Part shown: one piece after another, positions 1 to 10,292 of the stretch | How positions within the stretch are numbered: position 1 is the first letter of the stretch | Layout: each line of letters starts with the position of its first letter | Assembly: GCA_936432065.2 (NCBI GenBank) | Contig: OW386293.2 | Location: 24,502,234-24,566,233, forward strand | DNA from: Rutpela maculata | Taxonomy: Eukaryota; Arthropoda; Insecta; Coleoptera; Cerambycidae | Reading direction: 5' to 3' | DNA length: 64,000 nucleotides | The notes under the pieces: generated by a model | The model's database searches: none | What the model was told of the DNA's origin: nothing | Seen by the model: the letters and a program-made list of their open reading frames with translations, nothing else | Program-made: the position numbers and the translations under genes

Positions 1-8
1 TTAAAGTA

Positions 9-229
9 ATTGGTTGCGTTCATCACGCGGTAGCGTTCAGTGATTACTTTATGAGTTGTGTATATAATCTAATTTTTTCAAATTCAAATTGATCAGTGAT
101 CAAGGATCATGTATCATAAAATTATTTTGCTATATAAAATGGCTGTTATCGGTCGAACAAATGCCGTTCATGTAAAATGATCAATGAGCGCTACCTGATC
201 GCTCACCGTGATGAATGCAACCATTATTG
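9..229. mobile_element. Short inverted-repeat element (MITE)
   Basis: The ends TTGGTTGCGTTCATCACG (left) and the reverse complement of CGTGATGAATGCAACCATTA (right) form imperfect terminal inverted repeats. The similarity continues inward through a GTAGCG-TCA-TGAT motif on both sides, broken by a small indel. There is no coding capacity. The left flank is almost at the window edge, so a target duplication cannot be judged. Superfamily unknown. Confidence 0.55.
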
Positions 230-494
230 CTACTTGTTTCTTTGCAATTTGACAAATGACATGGTATTGTCTATCTTTGGAGCTTACACCATTTTATCAA
301 CTGGCGCAAACGCCATCGTTAAAATTTTAAAATTTTTGTAGTTAACTGTAAAACATTTTACAAATGATGATTGAAATTCCAGGATTTTAATCAGATTTCT
401 TGAATTCTCCGACTTTTCAAGGTTACCAGGACCACTTCTTGGATTTCGACTTTTCCAGGTTTACAGGCTTTTCCAGGTATACTGGGCTAAACCA
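230..494. other. No gene recognised
   Basis: AT-rich spacer. Around 400-480 a short TTTTCCAGGT-like motif recurs a few times. I see no conserved coding frame or terminal repeat. Confidence 0.4.
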
Positions 495-690
495 TAACCT
501 GCACAGATTTGGACTAGTGGAAAATGCTGAATGCAGAATGTCTTATCTGTTTAGAGGAGGATGAACGACACAGTACATTTTATATATCTGCCCTGCAGTA
601 GACAAGAATCTGGTTATCATTATCTGCCAAAAGGACAATTAATGCCAGAGGATATGGACAGTCTGTCACCTAATAGGATCAGTGTTATCA
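495..690 (+). pseudogene. LINE ORF2 C-terminal relic
   Basis: A translation with frameshifts reads HNLHRFGLVENAECRM and later QYILYICPAVD. This matches the layout of the C-terminal cysteine/histidine segment of R1/I-type LINE polymerases (H-L-x-R-x-G-L then C-x2-C-x-H-I-L-x2-C-P). Only about 60 codons remain, with stops and no upstream polymerase. Confidence 0.5.
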
Positions 691-1000
691 AAATGCTGAA
701 CCTATTGTGTGGAATATAATTAACTCAAGTCATAATAGATCAAGAGGTCGCAGCGGGGGTCTGACATAAACCCACTAACCTAATGTTGCAGCCTTTGGCA
801 AACCTGGACCTTGCATAGGCGAAGTATAGATTTCCCAGTCTCAGTTGTTTTCATACAAACGTGACACATCTCATCTTCAGATTTGCCCATTATTTTGATG
901 GTGTCTCAGTGGGCAGTGACCTGTAAAAAGGCTTAGTTCTGGTTTGCTAAGGTCGAGTAGTTCTTTTTCGTTGAAGTTAAGCTCCAGTATAGGTGGATTT
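691..1000 (-). pseudogene. LINE ORF2 3' end with RNase H-type tail, relic
   Basis: On the minus strand the frames contain FTGHCPLRHH followed, after a frameshift, by KSEDEMCHVCMKTTETGKSI. This is the GHC...C-x2-C zinc segment downstream of RNase H in R1-like LINEs. The part after it (770-700) resembles a LINE 3' UTR with a GGTTAGTGGGTTT motif. It is oriented opposite to the preceding relic. Confidence 0.55.
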
Positions 1001-1094
1001 CTGTTCATCTTCCTATTTTCACATCTCCTTCATTATGTGACATTTTACTATCCCAGAAAATAGTTCCAGTCTGATGAATCATGATTCAGCACTT

Positions 1095-1187
1095 TACATT
1101 GCAAGGTGAAAGTAGACAACACTAACTCTGACAAATACAAAGTTGGCAAAAGCATTAGACAGGGCTGTGCTTTGTCACCAATCCTCT
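1095..1187 (+). pseudogene. LINE reverse transcriptase fragment, left half of an interrupted copy
   Basis: The frame reads ...DKYKVGKSIRQGCALSPIL, the RT motif with R-Q-G-C-x-L-S-P. It stops at the LTR insertion and resumes in the same frame at 2924 with FNIYRE, so the intact reading was CALSPILFNIYRE. This is typical of endonuclease-RT LINEs in animals. Confidence 0.75.
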
Positions 1188-2919
1188 TGTAACGAAGCAA
1201 ATTCCGAGGCCCAAATACGTATTTTGTTTTCTACGTATTATAAATAGTTATTTAATTTTTGTATTGCTTATTTAAACCAAATCGGCTACGAACAATTTAT
1301 TACCACGGAAAACTACATTCCCGCGCTAGCGCCACGAGACCGTCCTAAGCTCACGCTCTCAGTAACGTCAGGCAGTCGCAGCGAAGCAGTAGCAGCGAGT
1401 AGAGGTGTCCTAGCAAGTGGCCAGCCGCCAAACCCGTCTACGTCACTCATTGCCTACGCGCATTCACTTCTCCCACTACCGGGCGAGAGAAGGGATTCGA
1501 GTCAACTAGCTGTTGAGAACAGCACTGGCCGTTAAGTTCCTCACGAGCTTCAGAAGCAGATAGACGTGCCAGTCCAGAAGTCGGTCGGTGTACAGCCCTG
1601 TATTCAACCAGACGCGCCAGGAGCAACTAGAGGGTATAAGTAAGAATAATAGTAATAATTATAATAGGTAGCAGCTTGGCTGATATTGTGAACTTTTATT
1701 TGTCTTCGTGTTTATTTTACTGGTTGTGCCCTCAAGGTATCCGTAATATTTGCTTGTGCGGGTATCCTGTGGCCATAAAGCAGAGGTTCCTGGAGTCTTC
1801 GTAGTATTTGCTAATGCAGAGAAATCAGGATACCCTTTCCATTTTTATTACTGTCTGGTAACTCTTGTGTGCCCAGGGTGCGTGTAATATCTGCTAGTGC
1901 ACGCAAACTGCGCCCATAGAGGAGGGTTGCTGCAGTCTTCGTAGTATTTGCTAATGTGGAGAAATCAGGATATCCTTTTAATTTTAATTACTGTCTGGTA
2001 ACTCTTGTGTGCCCATGGTGCGTGTAATATCTGCTAGTGCACGCAAACTGTGTCCATAGAGAGAGCGTTTTGGAGTCTCCGTAGTATTTGCTAATGCGGA
2101 GAAAGTAAGACGCCCACCAAATTTCACGCCCAAGTGCCAACAGTCGTGCTCCCGTGACTAGCTCCGGTGTGCTCAGGGTATTCGTAATATGTGCTAGTGC
2201 GCTTACCCTGTGGACACGGAGAAAGCGTCCCCGAGGTCTTTGTAGTATTTGCTAATGCGGAGAAATCGGGACGTGGCCATATTATTAGTTTTTGTTTAAC
2301 TGTTTTCAGGTTAATCGTACATCTCTTTTCAGCTTTAGGGTTCCTCCTATTAGCCAAGCCTGACACCTAGAGTAGCCATTTTTCTTGTTGCATTAGTTGT
2401 TTGCTTGCTCCTTCCTGGTATCTAACGACTGTATTTAACCTAACCGCTTTCGCCACCTGCATTGTAACCTGTAACCTTGTCATTTTCGTGCCGTTAACCA
2501 TCCATCATCGTCGTTACCTCGAATTCACGTCATACCGCTGCTTCGTTCCCGCTTGCCATAAGTAACATCGCTGATCGCTGTAACCACACCGTAACTGCAC
2601 GATAGTCGTATCATAGCCTGGGTACTGTCTGGTATATATTAGTAGATTTAGACTAATTTAGAGTTGATATTGTAGCTTATAGGAAATAAATAGATATTGT
2701 TTTATTCTGTGTGTGTGAAAGTCTAATTTTCCCAATTGACCCACTGGAAGTTACTGTTTTCTCCTCTGTAGTTATCCCATCCCTACTGCAACAGGCTGTG
2801 TTAAGAGGCTAGTGTGGGCCCCACGTAAAAAATTGTAAAGGTGGCGCCCGAGTAACCGAAACGTTGCTAAGGTGTCAAAAGTGACCGCTTACCGGCCTCA
2901 CCGGAAAATATACGTCACA
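1188..2919 (+). mobile_element. Solo LTR (1.73 kb), TG...CA, target duplication CTCT
   Basis: The element begins TGTAACG and ends CGTCACA, near-perfect short inverted ends of LTR type. It is flanked by the 4-bp duplication CTCT (1184-1187 and 2920-2923). Removing it plus one CTCT restores a continuous LINE RT frame, which fixes both boundaries. An AATAAA lies near 2689 followed by a GT-rich stretch, and a TATAAG box-like sequence lies near 1634, so plus orientation is likely. A PBS-like TGGCGCCCGAG at about 2852 lies inside the element and is not a true PBS here. A Ty3/gypsy-type origin is inferred from the 4-bp duplication and TG..CA ends. Confidence 0.8.
1734..2270 (+). repeat. Array of eight hairpins with conserved loops inside the LTR
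   Basis: Eight copies of a 15-nt loop, alternating TAATATNTGCTAGTG and TAGTATTTGCTAATG, start at 1744, 1802, 1885, 1942, 2025, 2082, 2185 and 2243. Each is enclosed by complementary arms. The arm sequences differ between copies while staying paired, e.g. AGGTATCCG/CGGGTATCC, CAGGGTGCGTG/CACGCAAACTG, CAGGGTATTCG/CGCTTACCCTG. The two loop types form pairs 57-58 nt apart, separated by 83-103 nt. Conserved loops with compensatory stems suggest selection on RNA or DNA structure. Confidence 0.8.
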
Positions 2920-2923
2920 CTCT

Positions 2924-3450
2924 TTAACATCTATAGAGAACAAGTGACGCGACGTGTACTTCAAGGTGAAGTTGTTATAATCTGCACCAAGATTTCTAAC
3001 TGAAACAATCTTAGTTCCAGCAAGCGAGGATATTACGAAACATGCAAAAATCAGACTTACTAATGTTCTAGTGTTTCATTTTTTTTATGCCTCTGAGACC
3101 TGGACCATTACGGAAGCAGACAGACGGCATACCGGTGCTTTAGAGGCGTGGGAGGGTCTCGAGACATTCTTCACAAATTCCCTGCAGAGCCTATCACATT
3201 AATAGCTTCAATCTTCAAGAAATACATCTCCAAAAGGGGCATTCCAGCGTCATATTCTCTCGAATCCTCTCATTTTTTGGCCCCAGGAACCGGAAAGGGC
3301 AACGGTTCATAGTTCAGAGAAAACCAGATGGCAAGAGGGAAAGAGTTATGATATTGCCATGCTATATCGCTGACACATTTATTGGAGATTATCTCACCTC
3401 TTCTAAGAGGAAACGATTCACAATTATTCGCTTCCTGCAGTACTTCTAAA
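2924..3450 (+). pseudogene. LINE reverse transcriptase relic, right half
   Basis: It continues the frame of 1095-1187 with FNIYRE, then decayed frames that still show VLVFHFFYASETWT-like and EADRRHTGALEAWE-like stretches. These are characteristic of the C-terminal part of endonuclease-RT LINEs (LYGSETWT...DRRRIDAFE). Later there are fragments of the HILRRG...RKPDGKR tail. Multiple frameshifts and stops. Related copies lie at 13670-14060 and 30150-30440. Confidence 0.6.
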
Positions 3451-4018
3451 AAGTAATTTTTGGCATTCCATTATTCATCGCAAATGCCTTCATCAGAAAA
3501 CTAAAGTTAAACAGTGTTTGAGACACATTTCCTTCAGTTTTCTAATTATTCCGTATGTAATTAAAGGTAATGTTAAGAGTCAGATGCAGCCTGTAAAGGG
3601 TGATATTGACGGTGCACAATCATAGTGGTTACAAAAGTTAAATATCATCTTATTAAATATTTTTACAGTTTTTTATAAATTTGTATAACTCACCAGTTAA
3701 TGTTAATTAAACTGGTCTATAAACTACTTGTCACTGTCAATATATACTGGCAATGAAAAATAGTAAAAAGAGCAAGATATACTGGCAGTGACAAATAGTA
3801 AAAAGAGCCCCTCCAAAATGTTGAGCTGATATCACCCAGTATCTGACGGGAAAAACCTTTAATGAGTCTGTGCATCTAACAAGCAACCATGACAGATGGC
3901 ATGATGTCTTCAGACATGCTATACAGCAGATGCAGACCAACTAGAAGTATATATAAACAAGAAGAAAATTGCAAGGGCATCTGCTGCTACCCCCACCTGC
4001 CTATGATAAAAATATTTG
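3451..4018. other. Degenerate sequence with LINE tail remnant and a 35-bp duplication
   Basis: A roughly 35-bp unit is tandemly duplicated at about 3740-3810 (ATATACTGGCARTGAMAAAT start). Just after, 3850-3950 can be read as GKTFNESVHLTSNHDRWHDV, the C-terminal tail of the same LINE family as 2924-3450. The rest shows nothing recognisable. It is probably just beyond the 3' end of the Gag-derived gene. Confidence 0.45.
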
Positions 4019-4024
4019 TTTATT
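4019..4024 (-). promoter_or_regulatory. Candidate polyadenylation signal AATAAA
   Basis: AATAAA on the minus strand, about 315 bases after the stop codon of the zinc-knuckle exon (4337). It would give a normal-length 3' UTR. Inference from position only. Confidence 0.35.
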
Positions 4025-4336
4025 TTTTACCCTTTTACATGTATAAATAGTAAATATATTTTCCATTTTAGTATTGTATTTGCCTAGGTGGAGGTGGGAG
4101 CGGGGGTAATACAAGATCTATGAAAATTCGGTAACTATAGCTGTTACTGCTGAGGAGCTAGAGCTCCGCAACAGACAAGAATAGGATTCCGTTTAGGGTT
4201 CGAACCTTAAAAATTCATATAGGTAGCATCAAGGTCATGGATATATTCAAATTTAATGTCCTAGTGCGTTAGTCATGTCTTGCCACGTAACTGTTACCAT
4301 GCTTGTTTGAAATATAATATAATACTTACATTTGAA

Positions 4337-4932
4337 TTAGGTTGTCCTAAACCGCAGGCAATCCACTGAATTATGTCCGATGGTATAACACCTCAGACAC
4401 ATCTCTCTGTGGCTCTGCTCTTGATGCCCGGCCCTAGGCACCCCAGGGCCTCTGAGAAGGGAATTGTCCATAGCCGGCTCTTGTCCCCTGACATCGCCAT
4501 CTCTCCTCGCAGATATTCCGTCTGACGTACCTTTGCTTCTTTCACTATATTCTCGCCTCCGATTATGAGATAGACCCCTATTAAAATAACTGGCATTGCT
4601 TAGTCCTAGCGGTTTGGCAGTCGTGGCACTGCTAGGATAGCTCGTAAGTGGTCTGGAAGCTAAACTTAGACTATACAGACCACCTAGGGCTGAGCTGAGT
4701 AATCTGGAGCTAGATATGCTTTTGTTAATGTAACTTCCGTCACTATGCACTGGCATTCTCTCGCTGGGTAGTGTACTTCTATTTAAATAACTTTCGTCAC
4801 TGCGACCTGACATCCTTTCACTAGGTAGTGTACTCCTATTTACATAACTTCCGTCGTTGAATTCCCTCGGGCTGGTAGGTGCAGCAACTTTGTTTGGATA
4901 ACTCCCATCTACTGGTCTGGCAGTGGGTGCAT
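4337..4932 (-). CDS. Terminal exon of Gag-derived gene, CCHC zinc knuckle
   Basis: The minus-strand frame is preceded by an acceptor (ATTGTCACAG at 4933 onward) in phase 1. That is the phase of the donor that closes the large exon at 14210. After splicing the reading is ...YLNR-D-APTARPVDGSYPN. The exon holds short tandem repeats of the type DGSYVNRSTLPSERM (at least three copies), the same Ser/Tyr/Asn/Arg style as the large exon. It ends with CLRCYTIGHNSVDC, a C-x2-C-x4-H-x4-C retroviral-type zinc knuckle, then six residues and a stop. The frame stays open upstream of the acceptor, but that part lacks the repeats, which supports the splice site. The knuckle is expected to bind nucleic acid. 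The long intron and lack of protease/RT suggest a domesticated Gag; transcript evidence is missing. Confidence 0.65.
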
Positions 4933-5664
4933 CTGTGACAATAGTTACACGAATCAGATTAATTTTTTTTTTGAGATTTTTCATTAGATGCATTCCAAAA
5001 ATAAAATCCATGAAATCTACAAAATAATGGATTACCCAGTATGACACTGAGAAATAACCTCCAACTTTAAACCAAGTGATCTGGTTGGTCACTTGAGGCT
5101 TGTGTAGTTAATACAACTGGAGCACATGACCAAATCTATTGATTCGATACCAAATAAGCTGGATCCAGGGGATTGTGGTTGGAGAAACGGTCACTTATCT
5201 GGTAAACGGATACATTTAAGATGGCTGGAGAGGTAGGTGTGGGCATAGCAAGACCTAAATGCTACAACCTAAAAATGGGACTACAGTACACTGGCTGTAC
5301 CAAAGGATCGTGGTACCTATAATAACCTGTGCCTCCATGATCTGATGGCACAAAGGCGGCAAAGGGGAGGCAATTGAGAAAACGTCTCTAGGATAACGGG
5401 GGCACTGACAACAATGCCTATTGTAGCCATGCCCTACCTCCACTACACTTAGTCGTGGAACGTCAGGCACTGCTAGCAGCTTACAGGATGAATACAAACG
5501 GTTACAGGACCATTCCAAAAACAGCAAACCATACCGAGATATTTTAACAAATAGAAAATAAAAAAGTTGACTACTAAACAGTCAGATAGAATCAACACAA
5601 GCCACAACTTCATGAAAACCTTCAGAAGTCTTTGAAATGTCTTTATATGACCAAATTTATAATA
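4933..5664. other. Intronic sequence without recognised gene
   Basis: It lies between the terminal exon and the LINE relic starting near 5665. A 90-codon open frame on the minus strand (5255-5527) has two close cysteine pairs but no motif I recognise and no splice or start support. It is treated as chance. Confidence 0.4.
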
Positions 5665-7703
5665 ATGTGTGAGGGCAGATCAGTATATCTCAGCATGGCT
5701 TTGTAGATTTATTCACTGTCACACAATTTATTTCTGAGGCTATCGATGCAGGCAAACAAGTTGACGATATATATACTGATTTCTCCAAAGTTTTTGACAG
5801 GCTTGACCACGGCATTCTCCTACATAAGCTTAAAGTACTCGCTTTTTCGGGCTTGCTAACTTCCCTGCTGTCATCTTTTTTAACTGGAAGGAGCCAATAT
5901 GTAGAATACCGTGGCTTTAAGTCGGATCAATTTCTAGCTACTTCCGGAGTGCCCCAAGGGTCAGTGCTGGGGCCTCTATTATTTATTTTATTTATTAATG
6001 ATTTAGTGACTTGTGTTGATGTCAACTGCCTGCTATATGCTGTTGACAAGAAATTATATTATACTGTTGATACTGACGAGGATTGTGTGTTACTCCAAAG
6101 TAATTTAAATGATGTTAATGACTGGTGTCTTCTAAATAATCTGCCTTTAAACATCGCCAAATGTAACGTTCTGTTTTTCTGCAGGAAGAATAATCCACTG
6201 TTACTTGATTATGAGTTGAACGATACCGTATTAGATCAGTTCAATGACTTGGGGGTTCTATTCGACTCAAAACTAAATTTTAACAAACATATAGAAAATA
6301 TTGTTCTCTATGCTTATAAAAGTTTGGGTTTTGTGATTAGAAATTCAAGTGTTTTTGATGACACTGAATTATTAAATTTTCTTTACACTGCATTTGTTAA
6401 ATCTATACTTGAATATGCCTCACTTATTTGGAATCCAGGCTATAATAAATATTGTAATTGCATAGAGAATATACAACTGCGCTACTTAAAATTCGTTTCA
6501 TACAAAATTGATCATGTATATCCCACTCTTGGCAGTGTTGGCTTTGAACATGGACAGTTGCTAAATAGATTTGGTTTTCTTAGTTTACACGACTGCAGGA
6601 AACTTTGTTCTCTTTTGTTTTTGCACAAGTTAATTTTTAATCTCATCTATTGCCTTAATATTTTGAATACGTTAAATTTTCATGCCCCCTCATTTGAAAG
6701 GCATAATCATAAAATGTTTTATATTCCCACGCCACGAACAAATGTTCTCTCCCTTATTTTACTTCCACATCCAGTGGAAGTATAGTAACGACAAAAAAAA
6801 TTTTAAAAATTTTTATTGTTCAAATAGGCTTAGAATGTCACGAAACGTCGAGATTTTAAGTTTGAGCGAAAAAAAAATTTCTGTCTGTCGGTCTGTCTGA
6901 AACTTTGTGCGCACGTTTACTCTGGAACCGTTTGAGATATTGACTTGAAATTTGGTACACATATGTACTTTAATGAGATCTAGAACTAGATTATATTTTC
7001 ATCTTGTTCCGTCGAAGGGTTGGGGGGTAAATTCGGGTAAATTTGGGGAAAATAGGTAAATCAAGCAGGTAAGAGTCCATAAAATTGGTATTTAGTATAT
7101 ACAAGAGAAGCTAAGGTCTCAAAAAAAATTTTGGCATTAGCCACCCCTCTTACACCCCCACCCCATTATTAAAGGGGATGAAAAAAAATTGTGATTTAGT
7201 GTATGTACAAGAACCAGAAACCTCAAAATGTTTTTTTACTTCATCCACCCCCACTACCACCCCTTATCACCACCCCCACCCCGCTACCGATATGGGGTAT
7301 CGCTTTATGGGTTTTTGGGGTAGAGGATTTCAAATTTATATTATTAAAGTTCCATAAACAATTATTTCCACATACAAAAATTTTTTCGTTGTGAGTGACT
7401 TGGAAAAGAATCTGGATGTGGAAGAAGTGATTCCTTGTGCAGCGGTTTTTTATGTGTAACACTACATGTCTATTGAAGGGCAGCTTGATATATTTTACTA
7501 GAGTATTCCAAATATTAAGTGTATCTTTTCGTAGTAATTTGTAATTTTATTTTAAGATGCTTTTAATCTGTTAGTGTATTATGTCTGTTTATAATCGGTT
7601 CTTTTTCTTTGTGCCTGTTTGTATATTTTTTACCATTAGGTATAAATTATTGTTTTTCCCACCCCGTAATTGGTTTTTACTGTGGGTTAGTGTAACTATA
7701 TAA
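5665..7703 (+). pseudogene. LINE-J reverse transcriptase relic with (AAAT)n tail
   Basis: From about 5690 the frames read QHGFV..., DAGKQVDDIYTDFSKVFDRLDHGILL and then an open frame of 310 codons (5853-6785) with GVPQGSVLGPLLFILFINDL. The catalytic box is YAVD instead of YADD (about 6036-6047), so the polymerase would be inactive. Thumb and C-terminal segments follow (SLIWNPGY). The copy is 5'-truncated, split by a 685-bp insertion at 6761-7445, and ends at ATAAATAAATAAAT near 7690-7703. The part from 6407 on is repeated in unit B at 25054. Confidence 0.8.
6761..7445 (+). mobile_element. 685-bp element with subterminal inverted repeats, TTTT target
   Basis: It is absent from the matching place in unit B (about 25624), which reads straight through a T run. 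A second copy lies at 58309-58997. It begins ACTTCCACATCCAG and carries the complement CTGGATGTGGAAG about 20-30 bases before its right end (GCAGCGG). Both copies sit in T runs (TTTT on each side). Inside are a TCTGTCTGTCGGTCTGTCTG run and pyrimidine-rich CCACCCCC tracts. No protein recognised; superfamily unclear. Confidence 0.75.
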
Positions 7704-7705
7704 AT

Positions 7706-9840
7706 AAATAAATAAATGAAAGCTACAAAAAGAAATCTGGAAATCCTGCAAAAACTGTATGGGAAATAATAAACTCATCAAGGAAACAAAAAATTACGCT
7801 ATCAGAGATACCTATTCAGCAGAACAAATTCAATAACTTTTTTGTTGGTGTTGCGGGAGGAGTTATTGGTGGACTCCCGGTACTAGATATAGATCCGTTA
7901 CAATATGTTAAACAAACAGACACACCAGAACCTTTTTCAATTCGTGAGGTTACATACATTGAAGTAAGACACATACTAAATGCTCTGAAAAATAGTAACA
8001 GTAAGGATATATTAGGCTTAAATATAGCTCTAATCAAAATTATAATAATTATAATCAACAAAATTAATTAATGAAAGCTTACGGACCGAAATATTCCCAG
8101 ATTTACTCAAGATCATGTCAGTTATCCCAGTTTTCAAAAAAGGCAATCCAGAGCACATAAATAATTATAGACCAATTTTTGTTCTCCGTATTCCTGCTAA
8201 AATTTTCGAAAAAATTATGAAAATTCAGATCACTGAATATCTAGAGACAAATAAAATAATATACAAATTCCAGTTTGGATTCTGTGAAAATCTATCAACA
8301 ACGGATGCTATCATTAAGTTTACCAATTACCCCTTAGACTGCTTTGAAAAAGGATATTATTCCGCCTCCTTGTTTTGTGACCTCAGCAAAGCATTTGATT
8401 GTATCTCATATCTTGTTGATCCAAAAATTAAACAAATAAAACTTTAATAGGATAAGTACCGAACTTATCACATCTTATAGTACAGTAAACGAAGCTCAAA
8501 ATGGCGGCCAAATAAGAAAATTTGAGAGTTTGGGATATTTGGACCCTTTATGTAAAAACATGCGCTGATCACGAAAAAAATACTAAAAAAATTCCAAACA
8601 TGTCGCAACATGTTCTTATATATATTTTTTAGCAAAAAAAATGCAAATATATCATAAAATAAGCATTTTTTTGAAAAAAAAAATACAAGAATAAAAAATG
8701 TTTAAAATCGCATTTTCCATATGACCACGGCATTAGATTTGTAATTTTCCCCTTAGTTTTCCGGAAAAACGGAAAAACTAACATTATTATATAATTATAT
8801 AGTTTTCCTCAATTATCTCGCTATCTATGCGTTTTTTCAAAAATGTATGAGAACAAAAAGTGTTTAGAATTGTATTTCCCATATGGCTATGCTATTAGAT
8901 TTGCAATTTTATCTTTAGTTTTACATGTTAGTAAATATCCCAAACCCTCCAAAATTTTATCTACCATTTCCTTCGTTTACTGTACTATTATCTAGAAAAT
9001 CGTATGCAATCAGTCAGATTAAATGGAGATGTTACAAATAAATTTGGGGTACCAAAGGGTCCAATTTTGGATCCAGTTTTATTCCTGATTTATATTAATG
9101 AAGTTCCAAATGCCTTCGAGAATGTCAACTGCATCTTTTATGCAGATGATTCGACCTTACAAATCTCTGACCCTAACTTGGAGAACTTAATGTTAAAATT
9201 TGACAATGTATTATCTAATGCAAAAAAAAATGGTTTACACCTAATGCTCTTGCACTTAATGAAAAGAAAACTCTAAAACTTTTGTCAAGTACACTTTGTA
9301 CTTGTACAAAGTTTCTAGGTGTCCTTATTGATCCATCTTTACGATGGAATGATCATGTTAATTATCTTGCTGAACAACTATCAAAAGGTATAGACAGTTG
9401 TCAAATTCAGTTCCCTCGGATGTATTAAAAACTGCGTATTATGCATTATGTCACTCTCGACTATCTTATGTCATTCTCGCCTGGGGGCATTCTTCTGGTA
9501 GACATAGAATTCTGGATCTCCAGAGGAGGGCAGTCAGGATTGTGGGTGGTTTAGGATACCGGGATGACACCAACCACCTCTTTATTTCACTCAAAATAAC
9601 TAGCATTTACGCGTTACAATGTATTACACATGTTCATAATAACTTACTTACTTTTAACACATAAGAACCGAATTCACAAAGCTAACTAGAGGGCAAACTG
9701 GTGTTAATTACCATGGTATTAAATTATACAATTTATTAGATGACAAAAATTACAATAAAAGATTTTCTGATAAAAAATGCATTTATCTCAAACGAAGATA
9801 TAGTGAGAGAAATTGTAAACTTGCAATTTAATTTCTTTAG
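7706..9840 (+). pseudogene. LINE-X reverse transcriptase relic (unit A)
   Basis: Frames in order: the pre-RT linker (KTVWEIINSSRK), the fingers (MSVIPVFKKGNPEHINNYRP, GFCENLSTTDAI), the palm (FCDLSKAFDCIS, then after a MITE insertion FGVPKGPILDP and FYADDSTLQ), and the C-terminal part (SYVILAWGHSSG, DLQRRAVRIVGGLGYRDD). The catalytic YADD box is kept, but the copy has no endonuclease and has frameshifts near 7945, 8050, 9240 and 9400. It abuts LINE-J's AAAT tail at its left end. Its paralogue in unit B is 25886-28790. Confidence 0.8.
8478..8987. mobile_element. MITE, 3-bp TTA duplication, PIF/Harbinger-like
   Basis: The ends TAGTACAGTAAACGAAG and CTTCGTTTACTGTACTA are perfect inverted repeats, and similarity continues about 60 bases inward. 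Removing it restores the LINE-X frame (LITSY-LENRMQ) and shows a TTA target duplication at 8475-8477/8988-8990. TTA is the typical PIF/Harbinger target. It is shared with unit B (26628-27144), so it predates the duplication. Confidence 0.8.
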
Positions 9841-10292
9841 TGTAGTGCATGTTTTTTAGAACGAATCATAACAGACTAACACTTCCAAATAAGGTATTAT
9901 TAAACGAGGTTTCTACAAGTGTAACGAACTCTACAAAGTTCCTAGGAATCTACTTCGATTCCAATTTAACCTGAATACTGCTGCTGACCTATGTAACAAA
10001 TTTTCGTCAGTTTGTCTTGGCTAAGTATGTAGCCTACACCTGCTAACTTTAGCCGGAATTTATATATTTCAGTGTATTTTATTTTTAAGGAAACGTCCAG
10101 ACAAATTTGAGCATAACCTAATTTGCCGTGAGGATTTCACGAGAAGAGCTTATGATGACAATTACCCGCGCATACTTTATCCTTGACTAAAAAAGGACCA
10201 CACTATGTATGCATATATCTTTATAACCATCTACCTAGAGATATAAGAACTATTTCGTATTTCACAAAGTTCAGAAAGGAAATTTTTAAGTA

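Noticed and set aside
1734..2270. CRISPR-like or satellite array
   Set aside because: Units are hairpins of two alternating types with variable arms and a conserved loop; there are no unique spacers of fixed length, and the setting is a eukaryotic LTR.
2850..2868. TGGCGCCCGAGTAACCG resembles a retroviral primer binding site
   Set aside because: It lies inside the TSD-bounded element, about 60 bp before its right end, so it is not positioned after the LTR.
5255..5527. 90-codon minus-strand frame with two cysteine pairs near the knuckle exon
   Set aside because: No repeat style, splice sites or known motif; likely chance within the intron.
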